From contig LJIA01000001.1 of assembly GCA_001295775.1 (NCBI GenBank), forward strand, positions 310,001 through 374,000: a DNA stretch of 64,000 nucleotides, read 5' to 3'. Numbering within the stretch: position 1 is the first letter of the stretch; each line of letters starts with the position of its first letter. Source of the stretch: a beta proteobacterium AAP99. GTDB taxonomy: Bacteria > Pseudomonadota > Gammaproteobacteria > Burkholderiales > Burkholderiaceae_C. The position numbers and the translations under genes were made by a program. The notes under the pieces are model-generated. The model did no database searches, was not told the origin of the DNA, and saw nothing but the letters and a program-made list of their open reading frames with translations. Shown here in pieces: positions 27,817 to 37,856 of this stretch.

Positions 27817-28803
27817 ATGGCCCAGCAAATGACCCCGGTCGATCCGAGGTCGATCCCGATCGGCAAGCCCTTGCGCGACCCCGTGTATGCGCGCGACGGC
27901 ACGCTGCTGCTCGCCAAGGGCCAGATCGTGCCGAATGTGCAGTCGCTGGAGCGCATCAAGGGCAACGGATTCTTCCGCCCGTCCTATCTCGAAACCCAGC
28001 TGATGGCCGAGCTGCCGCGGCTGGAGGAAAACACCCGCCCCGAGCTGCTGCACCCCAATGCCCCGCCAGAGCCCGAGAAGCCTCGGCCGGTGGTGGGCGT
28101 GGTGGGCAAGAAGGCCAAGCGCACGATTTCCAGCAGCCGCGTGCTGCGCGTGACGGCTGCCGGCGGCACGGAAAGCTTCAACGTCGTGCTGATCGGCGGT
28201 CTGGAAGGCAAGTCGCTGGTCATCAGCGCGCCCGAGCGCGACGGCAAGCTCGTCTTCGTCAAGGAAGGGCAGGCCTGGGACATCCGCGGTTTCTCCGGCC
28301 AGGAGGTCTTCACCTTCCAGCTCGAAGTGACCAAGGTCGCGTTCTCGCCGTTTCCCTATGTGCACCTGAGCTGGCCCACGGCCAACGCCGTGACCCGTGC
28401 CCCCGTGCGCTCCACGCGCCGCGCGGTGTGCATGCTGCCCTGTGTGGCCAAGGTGCCCATCACGCGCCACAGCCTGGGCAAGGCGACCACAGAGCTGGAA
28501 GACCTGCACGGCATGCTGCTGGATCTCTCGGACAGCGGTGCCCGCATGGGTTTGGGCCGGCGCCTGCCGCCGGAAGTGGAAAGCTTCGAGCTCGCCTTCC
28601 GCGTCAAGGTGGGCGAGCGCATCCGTCTGATCAAGGTGGACGCCAAGGTCGCCCGCGAGCTGGAGCCCGCCGGCGATCACGAATACGTCTACGGCCTCTC
28701 CTTCACGGCGCCGGACGAGGAAACCTGGTTCGCCATGCACGCCTACGTGCTGCAGCAGATCGTGCTGGAGCTCGAAGTGCCGATTTACGCCGTGGATGAC
28801 TGA
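27817..28803 (+). CDS. PilZ-domain c-di-GMP receptor (YcgR-like)
   Basis: A 328-aa cytoplasmic protein. The N-terminal module (IGKPLRDPVYARDGTLLLAK, then GNGFFRPSY) resembles the segment that precedes HD-GYP or PilZ domains. The middle part (SFNVVLIGGLEGKSLVISAP) matches the YcgR-type PilZN domain. The C-terminal PilZ domain has the RSTRRAV arginine motif and DLSDSGARM (D/N-x-S-x-x-G), both needed for c-di-GMP binding. YcgR proteins slow flagellar rotation, but no motility genes are in the window, so the target is unknown. ATG 27817 is chosen; the open frame upstream runs through the aceA terminator. It converges with a LysR gene. Confidence 0.85.
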   Translation: MAQQMTPVDPRSIPIGKPLRDPVYARDGTLLLAKGQIVPNVQSLERIKGNGFFRPSYLETQLMAELPRLEENTRPELLHPNAPPEPEKPRPVVGVVGKKAKRTISSSRVLRVTAAGGTESFNVVLIGGLEGKSLVISAPERDGKLVFVKEGQAWDIRGFSGQEVFTFQLEVTKVAFSPFPYVHLSWPTANAVTRAPVRSTRRAVCMLPCVAKVPITRHSLGKATTELEDLHGMLLDLSDSGARMGLGRRLPPEVESFELAFRVKVGERIRLIKVDAKVARELEPAGDHEYVYGLSFTAPDEETWFAMHAYVLQQIVLELEVPIYAVDD

Positions 28804-28834
28804 TTCTGGCTTATTGACCCGGCCGGAAATGATT

Positions 28835-28894
28835 GAAAATCACGATTTTCCAGCTCAGATCGCCTGAAGACCGTTGTCCAGCAAGCGGAAAGCG
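28835..28894. repeat. Divergent member of the dispersed repeat (copy D) with a hairpin
   Basis: It holds a perfect GAAAATC-AC-GATTTTC dyad (28835-28850) and, 20 bp on, the family end CCAGCAAGCGGAAAGCGG. Position between the convergent PilZ and LysR genes suggests a transcription-end role. Confidence 0.6.
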
Positions 28895-28989
28895 GTCTAT
28901 CCCAGAGGGCATAAAAATCTGACCGAAAGCGACGGAATGCTTCGGCCGATCTTGTCGATCACCACGCCGTATCGCTGCAGCAGACCCGC

Positions 28990-29904
28990 CTACCGATCCC
29001 AGTAGCTCGGGTTCGAGTAGGTCTGCTTGAGCGTGTCGATCAGCACCCGCACGCGCAGCGGCAGGTGCCGGCGCTGCGGAAACACCGCGAAGATGCCCGT
29101 GGTCGGCGCGGCGAACTCGTCCAGCACGCTGTTCAGGCGCCCGGCGGCCACGTCCGCGCCCACCTCCCACCAGCTTCGCCAGGCCAGGCCGCAGCCGGCC
29201 AGCGCCCATTCGTGCAGCACCGCGCCATCGCTGCATTCCAGATAGGGCTGAGGCCGGATCAGGCTCGTCTCGCCATTCACGCTGAACTGCCAGCCGCGCT
29301 GGCCGCTGCCCGGCCCCAGCGCCGGGCCCAGCGTCAGGCAGCGATGCTTTGCAAGATCGTCCAGCGTGCGCGGCGTACCGGCGCGCTTGAGGTAGCTGGG
29401 TGCGGCCACCAGCACCCGGCGGTTGTCCGCCAGACGCAGGGCCACCAGCCCGGAGTCCGCGAGGTCGCCAATCCGGATCGCGCAGTCGAAGCCTTCATTG
29501 ATCAGATCGACGAGGCGATCGGACAAGTCGAGCGAGACGGTCACGTCCGGGTAATTGCCGGAAAACGCCGGCAGCAGCGGCGCCACGTGCCGCCGGCCGA
29601 AGCCCGCCGGGGCCGACACCTTCACGTGCCCGCTGGGTTTGATGCCGCCCTCGGACACGGCGGCTTCGGCGTTGGCCAGATCCGAGAGGATGCGTTGGCA
29701 GTCCTCCAGGAAGGCCTGGCCCTCATGCGTAAGGCTGATGCGCCGCGTGGTGCGGATCAGCAGCTTCACGCCGAGGCGCTCCTCCAGCATGTCCACCCGC
29801 CGCCCGGCCATGGCCGGGGCGATGCCCTCGGCCGCCGCAGCGGCCGTGAGGCTGCCCTTGGTGGCCACGGCGACAAAGGTGGAAATCTGCTTGAAATGGT
29901 CCAT
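28990..29904 (-). CDS. LysR-family transcriptional regulator
   Basis: A 304-aa regulator. The helix-turn-helix MDHFKQISTFVAVATKGSLT is followed by AMAGRRVDMLEERLGVKLL and IRTTRRISLT, typical of the DsdC/CrgA-like LysR branch; the effector domain begins GHVKVSAPAGFGRRHVAPLL. It is divergent from the haloacid dehalogenase gene with a 117-bp shared promoter region, so the dehalogenase, and possibly glcB behind it, is the likely target. A GCCG-N5-CGGC dyad lies in that gap. The frame stays open far upstream into the dehalogenase gene and was cut back to the HTH start. Confidence 0.9.
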   Translation of the reverse strand: MDHFKQISTFVAVATKGSLTAAAAAEGIAPAMAGRRVDMLEERLGVKLLIRTTRRISLTHEGQAFLEDCQRILSDLANAEAAVSEGGIKPSGHVKVSAPAGFGRRHVAPLLPAFSGNYPDVTVSLDLSDRLVDLINEGFDCAIRIGDLADSGLVALRLADNRRVLVAAPSYLKRAGTPRTLDDLAKHRCLTLGPALGPGSGQRGWQFSVNGETSLIRPQPYLECSDGAVLHEWALAGCGLAWRSWWEVGADVAAGRLNSVLDEFAAPTTGIFAVFPQRRHLPLRVRVLIDTLKQTYSNPSYWDR

Positions 29905-30021
29905 GAGCGGCGAAAGCGGCGAGGGCGGCGGGTGGGGCAGGGCGATTACTGCACGAAAGTAAAAGATAACCCCGCTTCGGGCGGCCGAATAGCGGCAATT
30001 TGTGTGGCTAAAGTCCTTGCC

Positions 30022-30717
30022 ATGCCCGATTCCGCCCGCTCCAACCCGTCTGCCGTGCGCGCCGTGATCTTCGACGCCTACGGCACGCTGTTCGACGTGT
30101 ATTCCGTCACGGCCCGGGCCGAGCAACTGTTCAACGGGCAAGGTGCGCCGCTGGCCCAGCTCTGGCGCGACACGCAGATCGGCTACACCCGCCTGTACAC
30201 CCTGTCCGGCCGCTACAAGCCCTTCTGGGACATCACGCGCGACGCCTTGCGCTTTGCCGCCGACAAGCTCGCTCTGAGCATGAGTGAGGAGCAGGAAAAC
30301 GCGCTCATGCAGGAGTACGCCTGCCTCACGCCCTTCCCGGAAAACCTGGCCACGCTGCGCGAACTGAAGGCGCGCGGCTTGCCCCTGGGCATCCTGTCCA
30401 ACGGCAATGCGCAGATGCTGGAGATTGCCGTGCGCTCGGCGCGCATGGAGGGCCTGTTCGATCACGTGCTGTCCGTGGACGCCGTGCGCAAGTTCAAGAC
30501 CGCGCCCGAGGCCTATGCCCTGGGCCCGGCGGCCTTCGGCATGCCTGCCTCCGAGATTCTTTTCGTCTCCAGCAACGGCTGGGACGCCTGCTGTTCCACC
30601 TGGTACGGCTACCGCAGCTTCTGGGTCAATCGCACCGGCCAACCCGCCGAGCGCCTGGACGTCAGCCCCACACACACGGGCCGCACGCTCACCGACCTGC
30701 TGCCGCTGCTGGCCTGA
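30022..30717 (+). CDS. L-2-haloacid dehalogenase (HAD type II)
   Basis: Hydrolyses 2-haloalkanoates such as chloroacetate to hydroxyacids; 231 aa, cytoplasmic. The nucleophile is Asp18 in [11 protein letters not shown]. Further HAD-II marks: [18 protein letters not shown] with the halide-binding Arg position altered, LGILSNGN, the lysine in KFKTAPEAY, and [20 protein letters not shown] with S-N-D. The canonical haloacid binding segment reads somewhat differently (DTQIGY instead of xKQLEY), so the natural substrate is uncertain. It precedes glcB by 49 bp: dehalogenation of monochloroacetate would give glycolate, which feeds malate synthase through glyoxylate. Confidence 0.82.
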   Translation: MPDSARSNPSAVRAVIFDAYGTLFDVYSVTARAEQLFNGQGAPLAQLWRDTQIGYTRLYTLSGRYKPFWDITRDALRFAADKLALSMSEEQENALMQEYACLTPFPENLATLRELKARGLPLGILSNGNAQMLEIAVRSARMEGLFDHVLSVDAVRKFKTAPEAYALGPAAFGMPASEILFVSSNGWDACCSTWYGYRSFWVNRTGQPAERLDVSPTHTGRTLTDLLPLLA

Positions 30718-30766
30718 GTCCAAGCTTCTGCGACTTTCATTTTTCTCTTCACATCGCCACGGAATC

Positions 30767-32965
30767 ATGACCATGACCCAACGCACCACCTACCACGGCC
30801 TGCAAGTGGCCACGCCCCTGGCCAAGTTCATCGAAGACCGCGTGCTGCCGGGCACCGGCATCACGGCCAATGCCTTCTGGAAGGGTTTTGACGCCATCGT
30901 CCACGATCTGGCACCGAAGAACGCCGCGCTGCTGGCCGAGCGTGACCGCATCCAGAGCGAGATGGATGCCTGGCACCGCACGAACCCCGGCCCGATCAAG
31001 AAGATGAAGGCCTACAAGAAGTTTCTGGGCGAGATCGGCTACCTCAAGCCCGTGCCCAGGAAGGTCAAGGTCACCACGGCGAATGTGGATGCCGAACTCG
31101 CCCTGCAGGCTGGCCCGCAGCTGGTGGTGCCCATCCTGAATGCCCGCTATGCCCTGAACGCCGCCAACGCCCGCTGGGGTTCGCTCTATGACGCCCTGTA
31201 CGGCACGGACGCCATCAGCGAGGAGGGCGGAGCCACCCGCGCCGGCGCCTACAACCCCGTGCGCGGCGCCAAGGTCATCGAATACTGCCGCTACGTGCTG
31301 GACCGCACCGCGCCGCTGAAGAAGGGCTCGCACATTGATTCCGTGGGCTACGCGGTCGAGGACGGCAAGCTCGTCGTCACCCTGAAGGGCGGCAAGACCA
31401 CCAAGCTGGCCGACAGCAAGCAGTTCATCGGCTACCAGGGCGAGGCCAAGGCGCCCAGCGGCGTGCTGCTCAAGCACAACGGCCTGCACCTGGACATCCG
31501 GATTGATCGCGGCACCGCCATCGGCAAGGATGACCCCGCCGGCGTCTGCGACCTCGTGGTCGAAAGCGCCCTGTCCACCATCCTGGACCTGGAAGACTCC
31601 GTGGCCGCCGTGGACGCCGAGGACAAGCTGCTGGCCTACGCCAACTGGCTGGGCATCCTGCAGGGCACGCTGACCGAGGAAGTGGCCAAGGGCGGCAAGA
31701 CCTTCACGCGCCGCATGAACGCGGACCGCGTGTACACCGGCACCCACGGCAAGCCCGTGAGTCTGCATGGTCGCAGCCTGCTGTTCGTGCGCAACGTAGG
31801 CCACCTGATGACCAATCCGGCCATTCTTTACGGAGACGGCAAGGAAATTCCGGAAGGCATCATGGACGCCGTGATCACCACCACGATCGCGCTGCATGAC
31901 CTCAAGGGCTTGGCAAAGAACGGCATCCGCAACAGCCGCACGGGCAGCGTCTACATCGTCAAGCCCAAGATGCACGGCCCGGATGAAGTCGCCTTCGCCG
32001 CTGAACTCTTCAGCCGCGTGGAGAAGATGCTCGGCTTGCCCGACAGCACCGTGAAGCTGGGCATCATGGACGAAGAGCGCCGCACCAGCGTCAACCTCAA
32101 GGCCTGCCTGGCCGCGGCCGCCAGCCGCGTGGCCTTCATCAACACCGGCTTCCTGGACCGCACCGGCGACGAGATGCACACCGCCATGCTGGCCGGCCCC
32201 ATGCTGCGCAAGGGCGACATGAAGACCAGCAGCTGGATTGCCGCCTACGAGCGCAGCAACGTGCTCACGGGCCTGGCTTGCGGCCTGCGTGGCCGCGCCC
32301 AGATCGGCAAGGGCATGTGGGCCATGCCGGACCTCATGGCCGCGATGCTGCAGCAGAAGTTGGGCCACCCCAAGGCCGGCGCCAACACCGCCTGGGTGCC
32401 CAGCCCCACCGCTGCCACCCTGCACGCCATGCACTACCACCAGGTGGACGTGTTCGCGGTGCAGAAGGACATCGAGAAGACGCTCGACAAGGTGGATCTT
32501 GACGCGATCCTGAATGACCTCCTCACCATTCCCGTGGTGGCCAAGCCCACCTGGAGCGATGCCGAGAAGCAGGCTGAACTGGACAACAACGTGCAGGGCA
32601 TCCTGGGCTACGTGGTGCGCTGGGTGGACCAGGGCGTGGGCTGCTCCAAGGTGCCGGACATCAACGGCGTAGGTCTGATGGAAGACCGCGCCACCCTGCG
32701 CATCTCCAGCCAGCACATCGCCAACTGGCTTGCGCACGGCATCGTCAGCGAGAAGCAGGTCAAGGACACCTTCCGCCGCATGGCCAAGGTGGTGGACGGC
32801 CAGAACGCCGGCGACCCGCTCTACAAGCCCATGGCCGGCGCCTATGAGAAGAGCGCGGCCTATCAGGCGGCGCTGGACCTCGTCTTCAAGGGCAAGGAAC
32901 AGCCCAGCGGCTACACCGAGCCGTTGCTGCACGCCTGGCGCTTGAACGTCAAAGCCGCAGCCTGA
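30767..32965 (+). CDS. glcB: Malate synthase G
   Basis: Condenses glyoxylate and acetyl-CoA to malate; monomeric 732-aa G-form. Recognised from [14 protein letters not shown] (metal-binding/active site), [28 protein letters not shown], the active-site stretch [14 protein letters not shown], and [23 protein letters not shown] 30767 fits the family length; ATG 30773 is an alternative. It lies 49 bp behind the dehalogenase gene, likely the same transcript, and with aceA completes the glyoxylate bypass in this window. Confidence 0.97.
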   Translation: MTMTQRTTYHGLQVATPLAKFIEDRVLPGTGITANAFWKGFDAIVHDLAPKNAALLAERDRIQSEMDAWHRTNPGPIKKMKAYKKFLGEIGYLKPVPRKVKVTTANVDAELALQAGPQLVVPILNARYALNAANARWGSLYDALYGTDAISEEGGATRAGAYNPVRGAKVIEYCRYVLDRTAPLKKGSHIDSVGYAVEDGKLVVTLKGGKTTKLADSKQFIGYQGEAKAPSGVLLKHNGLHLDIRIDRGTAIGKDDPAGVCDLVVESALSTILDLEDSVAAVDAEDKLLAYANWLGILQGTLTEEVAKGGKTFTRRMNADRVYTGTHGKPVSLHGRSLLFVRNVGHLMTNPAILYGDGKEIPEGIMDAVITTTIALHDLKGLAKNGIRNSRTGSVYIVKPKMHGPDEVAFAAELFSRVEKMLGLPDSTVKLGIMDEERRTSVNLKACLAAAASRVAFINTGFLDRTGDEMHTAMLAGPMLRKGDMKTSSWIAAYERSNVLTGLACGLRGRAQIGKGMWAMPDLMAAMLQQKLGHPKAGANTAWVPSPTAATLHAMHYHQVDVFAVQKDIEKTLDKVDLDAILNDLLTIPVVAKPTWSDAEKQAELDNNVQGILGYVVRWVDQGVGCSKVPDINGVGLMEDRATLRISSQHIANWLAHGIVSEKQVKDTFRRMAKVVDGQNAGDPLYKPMAGAYEKSAAYQAALDLVFKGKEQPSGYTEPLLHAWRLNVKAAA

Positions 32966-33020
32966 TTGCCCGGCCGGGGCGCGGCGCCAGCTTCGGGGGG
33001 CAATCCCATAAGCTTGCGTC

Positions 33021-33872
33021 GTGCCTCAAACCGACTATCAGCCCGACCGCCTCACCGCCGGCAGCTACCTGACCGACCCCGCGCACTACGACGCCGCCCA
33101 TGCGGACGTGGTGAGCGATCTGCCTTTCTGGCGGCGCATGGCGGACAGCGCGGGACCGGGCGCGCGCATCCTTGAGCTGGCCTGCGGCACCGGCCGCGTG
33201 GCGCTGCAACTGGCCAAGGCGGGGTTCGCGGTCAGCGGCGTGGATCTGAGCCGCGCCTTCATCGAGGCCGCGCGCCAGAAGGCCGCCACCCAAGGGCTGG
33301 ATGCACGCTTTGCCGTGGGCGACATGCGTGACCCCACCCTCGCAGACACCGTGCTGGAAGGCCAGCGCTTCGATCGCGTCTTCATCGCCTTCAACAGCCT
33401 GGGTCTGATGCTCAGCGCCGCGGACCTCAATGCCGCCGTGGCTGCGGCCGCCGCCTGTCTGGCGCCGGATGGCGAACTGGTGATCGACACCTACCCGCCG
33501 GACATGGTGCGCGACACGCCTGCAGCCGTGGCGCATCCGGCCATCTTCCCCACGGGCAAGCCCGGCGTGGTCTGGCGCTGGGCCTATCCGCACCCGGAGA
33601 CCGGCCTGCCCGTGGCGGTGGATCATCGGCATCGCTTCGATGCCGACACGCGCCTGCTGCGGCATGCCTTCATCATCCACCACGGTGCTCCCGCGGCGCC
33701 GATTCCCGCCCACCTCACGGTGCGCCTGCACAGCGATGCGGAGATACGGGCCGCTTTCGATGCCGCCGGCCTGCAGGTGACGCAGCGCATGGGCGACCAC
33801 CGCGGCGGCGCGGTGAGGCCGGGTGCGCGGCACAACATCTGGGTGGCTCGCCGAGTGCTGCCGCGCGCTTGA
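33021..33872 (+). CDS. Class I SAM-dependent methyltransferase
   Basis: A 283-aa protein starting at GTG 33021. The SAM-binding glycine loop ILELACGTGRVALQLA and motif post-I VSGVDLSRAFIEAAR are clear, followed by FAVGDMRD (motif II region) and FDRVFIAFNSLGLM. Substrate unknown; the sequence resembles the general Methyltransf_25 group. It follows glcB by 55 bp on the same strand. Confidence 0.85.
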   Translation: MPQTDYQPDRLTAGSYLTDPAHYDAAHADVVSDLPFWRRMADSAGPGARILELACGTGRVALQLAKAGFAVSGVDLSRAFIEAARQKAATQGLDARFAVGDMRDPTLADTVLEGQRFDRVFIAFNSLGLMLSAADLNAAVAAAAACLAPDGELVIDTYPPDMVRDTPAAVAHPAIFPTGKPGVVWRWAYPHPETGLPVAVDHRHRFDADTRLLRHAFIIHHGAPAAPIPAHLTVRLHSDAEIRAAFDAAGLQVTQRMGDHRGGAVRPGARHNIWVARRVLPRA

Positions 33873-33956
33873 TCCGCGGCCCGGTCGGTGCGCCGGGCAG
33901 ACGCCCGCGGGCCGCCGGCCTATGCTCCGCGCACAAAAATTCTCGGAGGGATGGAC

Positions 33957-35294
33957 ATGAAGCGAGGCATTGCCGCCTGGGCGTTGTTATTGGTGTGCGT
34001 ATTGGCAGCGGCCGCGATCGGCCTGCTGGCACCGGTGGAGGCGGGCAAGGTCTCGCGCGAAGCGGCGCAGCTGCTGCCGGCGGACGCCGCCTGGCGCGCC
34101 GCACTGCCGGCCGACCCCGATGCCGCGACGGCGGCCTATCTGGCGCGCATTCCGGCGGCGGCGCAGCAGCGCGTGAATGCCTATGTGGATGGCGACAACG
34201 CCCTCATGTTCTGGGGCTGGCTGGCGGGGCTGGCGGTGGCGGCGGTGCTGCTGTTCACGGGCTGGTCGGCCAGCCTGCGCGATGCGATCGAGGCGCGCGT
34301 GCGCGCCAGTGCGCTGCGCACCGCGATCTACGGCGCGCTGTACATGCTGATCACGAGCCTGCTGCTCGCGCCGCTTGCGATGTATTCCGGCTTCTTTCGC
34401 GAGCATGCGTTCGGCATGTCCAACCAGACCCTGGGCGCCTGGGCGGTGGATCAGGCCGTCGGACTGGCCGTGTCTGCCGTGCTGGGGGCGCTGGCCATCG
34501 CGGTGCTGTACGCGGTGATCCGCCGCGCACCGCGCAGCTGGTGGGCCTGGGGCGCGGGCGTGGCCACGGTGCTCGGCGCGCTGCTGCTGCTGATCGCGCC
34601 GGCCGTGATCGACCCCTTGTTCAATACCTACAAGCCGCTGGCCGCCGGCGAAGTGCGTGACAGCATCCTGTCGATGGCGCGGGCCAATGGCGTGCCCGCC
34701 AGTGATGTACTGGAGTTCGATGCCTCGCGCCAGACGCACCGCATCAGCGCCAACGTCAGCGGCATCTTCGGCAGCGCGGCCATTCGCCTGAACGACAACC
34801 TGCTCAAGCGCACCAGCCTGCCGGAGATCCGTGCGGTCACCGGGCACGAGATGGGCCACTACGTGCTCAACCACATCTACAAGGCCCTGATCATCATGGG
34901 CGTGGTGTTCGTGGCCGTGGGCCTGCTGGTCCACCACGCGAGCAGCTGGCTGCTGGCACGCCACGGCGCCCGCTGGGGGCTGCGCGGCATCACGGACGTG
35001 GCCAGCCTGCCTCTGCTGGCTGCGGTGTTCTCCACGGTCATGCTCTTTGCCACGCCGGTCACCAACAACCTGACCATGAGCCAGGAGATCGAGGCCGATA
35101 TCTTCGGCATCAATGTGGCGCGCGAGCCCGACGGGTTTGCCGAGGTGGCGCTCAAGCTGTCCGAATATCGGAAGGTCAAGCCGGCTGCGTGGGAAGCCTT
35201 CGTCTTCAACACCCACCCCTCTGCCTACGACCGTGTGCTCATGGCCATGCGCTGGAAGGCAGAGAACCGGGCGCTGTACAAGCCAGCGCAATGA
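33957..35294 (+). CDS. M48-family zinc metalloprotease (Ste24/CAAX-protease-like)
   Basis: A 445-aa integral membrane protease. The zinc motif H297-EMG-H301 in VTGHEMGHYVLNH and the distal glutamate in SQEIEADIFG are present, with multiple helices before and after the catalytic site as in Ste24-type enzymes. NTHPSAYDRV is the conserved C-terminal motif. ATG 33957 is preferred over 33951 because the strong GGAGGG ends right at 33950, giving correct spacing only for the later ATG. No CAAX substrates are expected in bacteria; a membrane-protein quality-control role is likely by analogy with HtpX. Confidence 0.88.
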   Translation: MKRGIAAWALLLVCVLAAAAIGLLAPVEAGKVSREAAQLLPADAAWRAALPADPDAATAAYLARIPAAAQQRVNAYVDGDNALMFWGWLAGLAVAAVLLFTGWSASLRDAIEARVRASALRTAIYGALYMLITSLLLAPLAMYSGFFREHAFGMSNQTLGAWAVDQAVGLAVSAVLGALAIAVLYAVIRRAPRSWWAWGAGVATVLGALLLLIAPAVIDPLFNTYKPLAAGEVRDSILSMARANGVPASDVLEFDASRQTHRISANVSGIFGSAAIRLNDNLLKRTSLPEIRAVTGHEMGHYVLNHIYKALIIMGVVFVAVGLLVHHASSWLLARHGARWGLRGITDVASLPLLAAVFSTVMLFATPVTNNLTMSQEIEADIFGINVAREPDGFAEVALKLSEYRKVKPAAWEAFVFNTHPSAYDRVLMAMRWKAENRALYKPAQ

Positions 35295-35380
35295 AGCGCC
35301 TGCACCGAGCACGCCGTTTGAATTGCTGCGGGAAGAGCTGTGCGGCGGGGTGCCGAGGTTCTTCAGGCAACGAGTACCGG

Positions 35381-35884
35381 ATGATGATCTTTCGACTCGC
35401 ACACCGCCGAGACATCGACACTTACACCGCGCTGGCGCGCAGTGCGCAAGGCTGGTTGCAGGCCCAAGGGCTGGGCCAGTACGTGCCCGCGGCCCACCCC
35501 GAATACCTGCAGAGCATTCACGCTCGGGTGGCGCAGGGCACGCTCTATGCCGTGGATGAGGGTTCGGCGCCGGTCGCTTTCTTCAGCCTGGACAACGGCC
35601 CGAACCCCTGGTGGCCCGTTGACGGACGACCGGCCGTGTATCTGGCCGGCATGGTCGCTGCGCGGCGCGGTCAGGGCACCGGCAGTCGCATCATCGCCTG
35701 GGGCATGCAGCAGGCTGCGCAGCGCGGGCATCGGCGCTTGCGGCTGGACTGCCATGCCGGCAACAACCGCCTATGCGCCTACTACGAAAGCCAGGGCTTT
35801 GTGTTGCGGGGCCGCATTGAGCAGCATCCGGGATACATGGGTTGCATGTACGAGCGCGTACTCGGCTCCAGCGTGTTCGAATGA
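35381..35884 (+). CDS. GNAT-family N-acetyltransferase
   Basis: A 167-aa acetyltransferase with the motif A region VAARRGQGTGSRIIAWGMQQ and the motif B ending LCAYYESQGFVLRGRIE. ATG 35381 or 35384 can serve as start. It follows the protease gene by 86 bp on the same strand and precedes a kinase-like gene by 27 bp. Substrate unknown. Confidence 0.83.
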   Translation: MMIFRLAHRRDIDTYTALARSAQGWLQAQGLGQYVPAAHPEYLQSIHARVAQGTLYAVDEGSAPVAFFSLDNGPNPWWPVDGRPAVYLAGMVAARRGQGTGSRIIAWGMQQAAQRGHRRLRLDCHAGNNRLCAYYESQGFVLRGRIEQHPGYMGCMYERVLGSSVFE

Positions 35885-35911
35885 AGGTCTACCTAACGCA
35901 CTGAGCGTGCC

Positions 35912-36892
35912 ATGAAGAGCTCGAGCGATTTCAGCCAGAGCGCGGCCGCCATCGGGGCGCCGCCTGGGCCTATTGATCAGGACGCCAAGTTGCTTGTGGC
36001 CTGCGCTGCGCTCGCACACCGCCTCGGTTTGGGCGAAACCCGGCCGGAAATCATCGGCCGCTTTTCCAATCGCGCGGTGCACCTGCGGCCCCTGGCGATC
36101 GTTGCGCGCGTGCCGACGGGCACCACCGCCGTGCGCGATGCCCGCAACTTCGCGCAACGTGAATGCGAGCTGGTGCAGTACTTGGCGCAGGCGGGTGCGC
36201 CGGTCATCGGGCCGCTGACCCATGTGCCTGCCGGGCCACATGAGCAGGCGGGCTGGGCCATCAGCCTCTGGCAGCGCGCCGAACTGATGGAGCAGACGCC
36301 CGACCCCGTGGCCAGCGCCTGGGCTCTTGCGGCCTGCCACGCAGCGCTGCACTCGGCGCCGCCTGCCGTCAGCAAGCGCTTCGTGCTCTGGCAGCCCTTT
36401 GATGAGGTCGATCAGTTGCTGGCCCATCCTGCAGTGATCGCTCGTCTTGCGGCCGAAGACCGCGCCCTGCTGGCGGCACAGAACCGATGGCTGCGAACCG
36501 CCTTGCTCGCGCAGAGCGCCAGCCTTCAGCTTGTCCATGGCGACGCGCACTTGAACAACGCACTGAGCACGACCCAGGGCATGCGCTGGCACGACTGGGA
36601 AGACGCCTTCATCGGCCCCGTTGAATGGGACTTAGCCTGCGTTGTGGCCGCGGCGCGGGTGCTGGGCAGTCACGTGGACTGGAGCGAGGCCGTGCTCGCC
36701 GCCTATCCCGCGCCGTGGGAGGCGAAAGTGCTCTCGCTTTGCATCCACGCCCGCACGGTGTTCACAGTGGCATGGATGGCGCTTTTGGCAGGAGATGATG
36801 CCGACAAGCTCGCCCGCCTGCAGCGGCGTCTACGCTGGCTGTGGGGTCATGCGGGTTCGCGGCCGACACAGGGTGATGTGCCTGCGCCGTAG
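35912..36892 (+). CDS. Aminoglycoside phosphotransferase (APH)-family kinase-like protein
   Basis: A 326-aa protein of the protein-kinase-like APH fold. The Brenner motif LVHGDAHLNNAL contains the catalytic Asp, and the following metal-binding site is WHDWEDAFIGPVEWDLA, replacing the common IDWE. The N-lobe has the ARVPTG segment for nucleotide binding. It stands between GNAT and aminotransferase genes on the same strand, with no resistance context. Small-molecule kinase of unknown substrate. Confidence 0.8.
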   Translation: MKSSSDFSQSAAAIGAPPGPIDQDAKLLVACAALAHRLGLGETRPEIIGRFSNRAVHLRPLAIVARVPTGTTAVRDARNFAQRECELVQYLAQAGAPVIGPLTHVPAGPHEQAGWAISLWQRAELMEQTPDPVASAWALAACHAALHSAPPAVSKRFVLWQPFDEVDQLLAHPAVIARLAAEDRALLAAQNRWLRTALLAQSASLQLVHGDAHLNNALSTTQGMRWHDWEDAFIGPVEWDLACVVAAARVLGSHVDWSEAVLAAYPAPWEAKVLSLCIHARTVFTVAWMALLAGDDADKLARLQRRLRWLWGHAGSRPTQGDVPAP

Positions 36893-36925
36893 AGCCAGAG
36901 CATCTTCAACGCAAGGACGGATCGA

Positions 36926-37828
36926 ATGGATCGCGCAGCAGACTATTCCAAGGGTGCCGCCTACGTGGGCGGCCAGTACGTGCCCACCGGCCAGGCCGCT
37001 GTGCCGATCACGGACTGGGGCTTTTTGCGTAGCGATGCGACGTATGACGTGGTCACCGTCTGGGAGGGGGCATTTTTCCGGCTCGATGCTCACCTGGAGC
37101 GCTTCTTTGCCAGCTGCCAGCGCTTTCGCTTGAACCCCGGCCTGGACGCGCAGGGCGTGACCGAGGTGCTGGCGCAGTGCGTGCGCTTGAGCGGCCTGCG
37201 TGCCTCCTATGTGGAGATGATCTGTACGCGCGGCCAGCCGCCCTGGGGCTCGCGCGATCCGCGCCAGGCAGTGAACCAGTTCATGGCCTTTGCAGTGCCC
37301 TACGTGTGGATTGCCAATGCCGATCAGCGTGAGCGCGGGCTGCGCGTGAAGGTCAGCAGCGTGCAGCGCATTCCGCCCAGCTCCGTGGACCCCACGGCCA
37401 AGAACTACCACTGGAATGACCTCACCATGGGCCTGCTCGAAGCGCTTGATGCCGACTTCGACACGGTGTTGCTGACCGACGCGCTGGGCAACGTGGTCGA
37501 AGGCCCGGGCTTTAACGTGTTCGCAATCCAAGGCGGCGTACTCACCACCCCGCGCGAAGGCGTGCTGGAGGGCATCACGCGCCGCACGGCCATCGAGATC
37601 GCCCAGGCGGCTGGCCACAGCGTGCGTCTGGCGCCGCTGCCGCGTGAGGCATTGCTCAACGCAGACGAGGCATTTCTCACCAGCTCCGGCGGCGGCCTGC
37701 TGCCGGTCACACAAGTGGACGGTCAGCCGATTGGCGATGGCGCGCCCGGGGCGATCACCCGCCGCATGATCGACACCTATTGGGCCTGGCACCGCGACCC
37801 GCGCTACAGCCTACCCGTGCAGTACTAG
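36926..37828 (+). CDS. Class IV (branched-chain/D-amino-acid) aminotransferase
   Basis: A PLP-dependent fold type IV enzyme of 300 aa. PLP-lysine is in PTAKNYHWNDL; LTDALGNVVEGPGFNVF and TPREGVLEGITRRTAIEIA are the PLP-phosphate and family signature regions, with the substrate loop YDVVTVWEGAFFRLDAHLER near the N-terminus. It could be IlvE-like, a D-alanine aminotransferase or an aminodeoxychorismate lyase relative; the DVVTVWEG segment suggests the first two. It is followed by a 103-bp inverted-repeat element. Confidence 0.85.
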   Translation: MDRAADYSKGAAYVGGQYVPTGQAAVPITDWGFLRSDATYDVVTVWEGAFFRLDAHLERFFASCQRFRLNPGLDAQGVTEVLAQCVRLSGLRASYVEMICTRGQPPWGSRDPRQAVNQFMAFAVPYVWIANADQRERGLRVKVSSVQRIPPSSVDPTAKNYHWNDLTMGLLEALDADFDTVLLTDALGNVVEGPGFNVFAIQGGVLTTPREGVLEGITRRTAIEIAQAAGHSVRLAPLPREALLNADEAFLTSSGGGLLPVTQVDGQPIGDGAPGAITRRMIDTYWAWHRDPRYSLPVQY

Positions 37829-37856
37829 GCGCAGTTTGAACAGCGCAGGGGGTGAA

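Noticed and set aside
28990-30789. 599-residue version of the LysR regulator
   Set aside because: The extra N-terminal half is antisense to the dehalogenase gene; the LysR helix-turn-helix begins at 29904.
30749-32932. 727-codon open frame antisense to malate synthase G
   Set aside because: Same cause; codon bias of the sense gene keeps the opposite frame open. The product is His/Gly/Val-rich without recognisable motifs.
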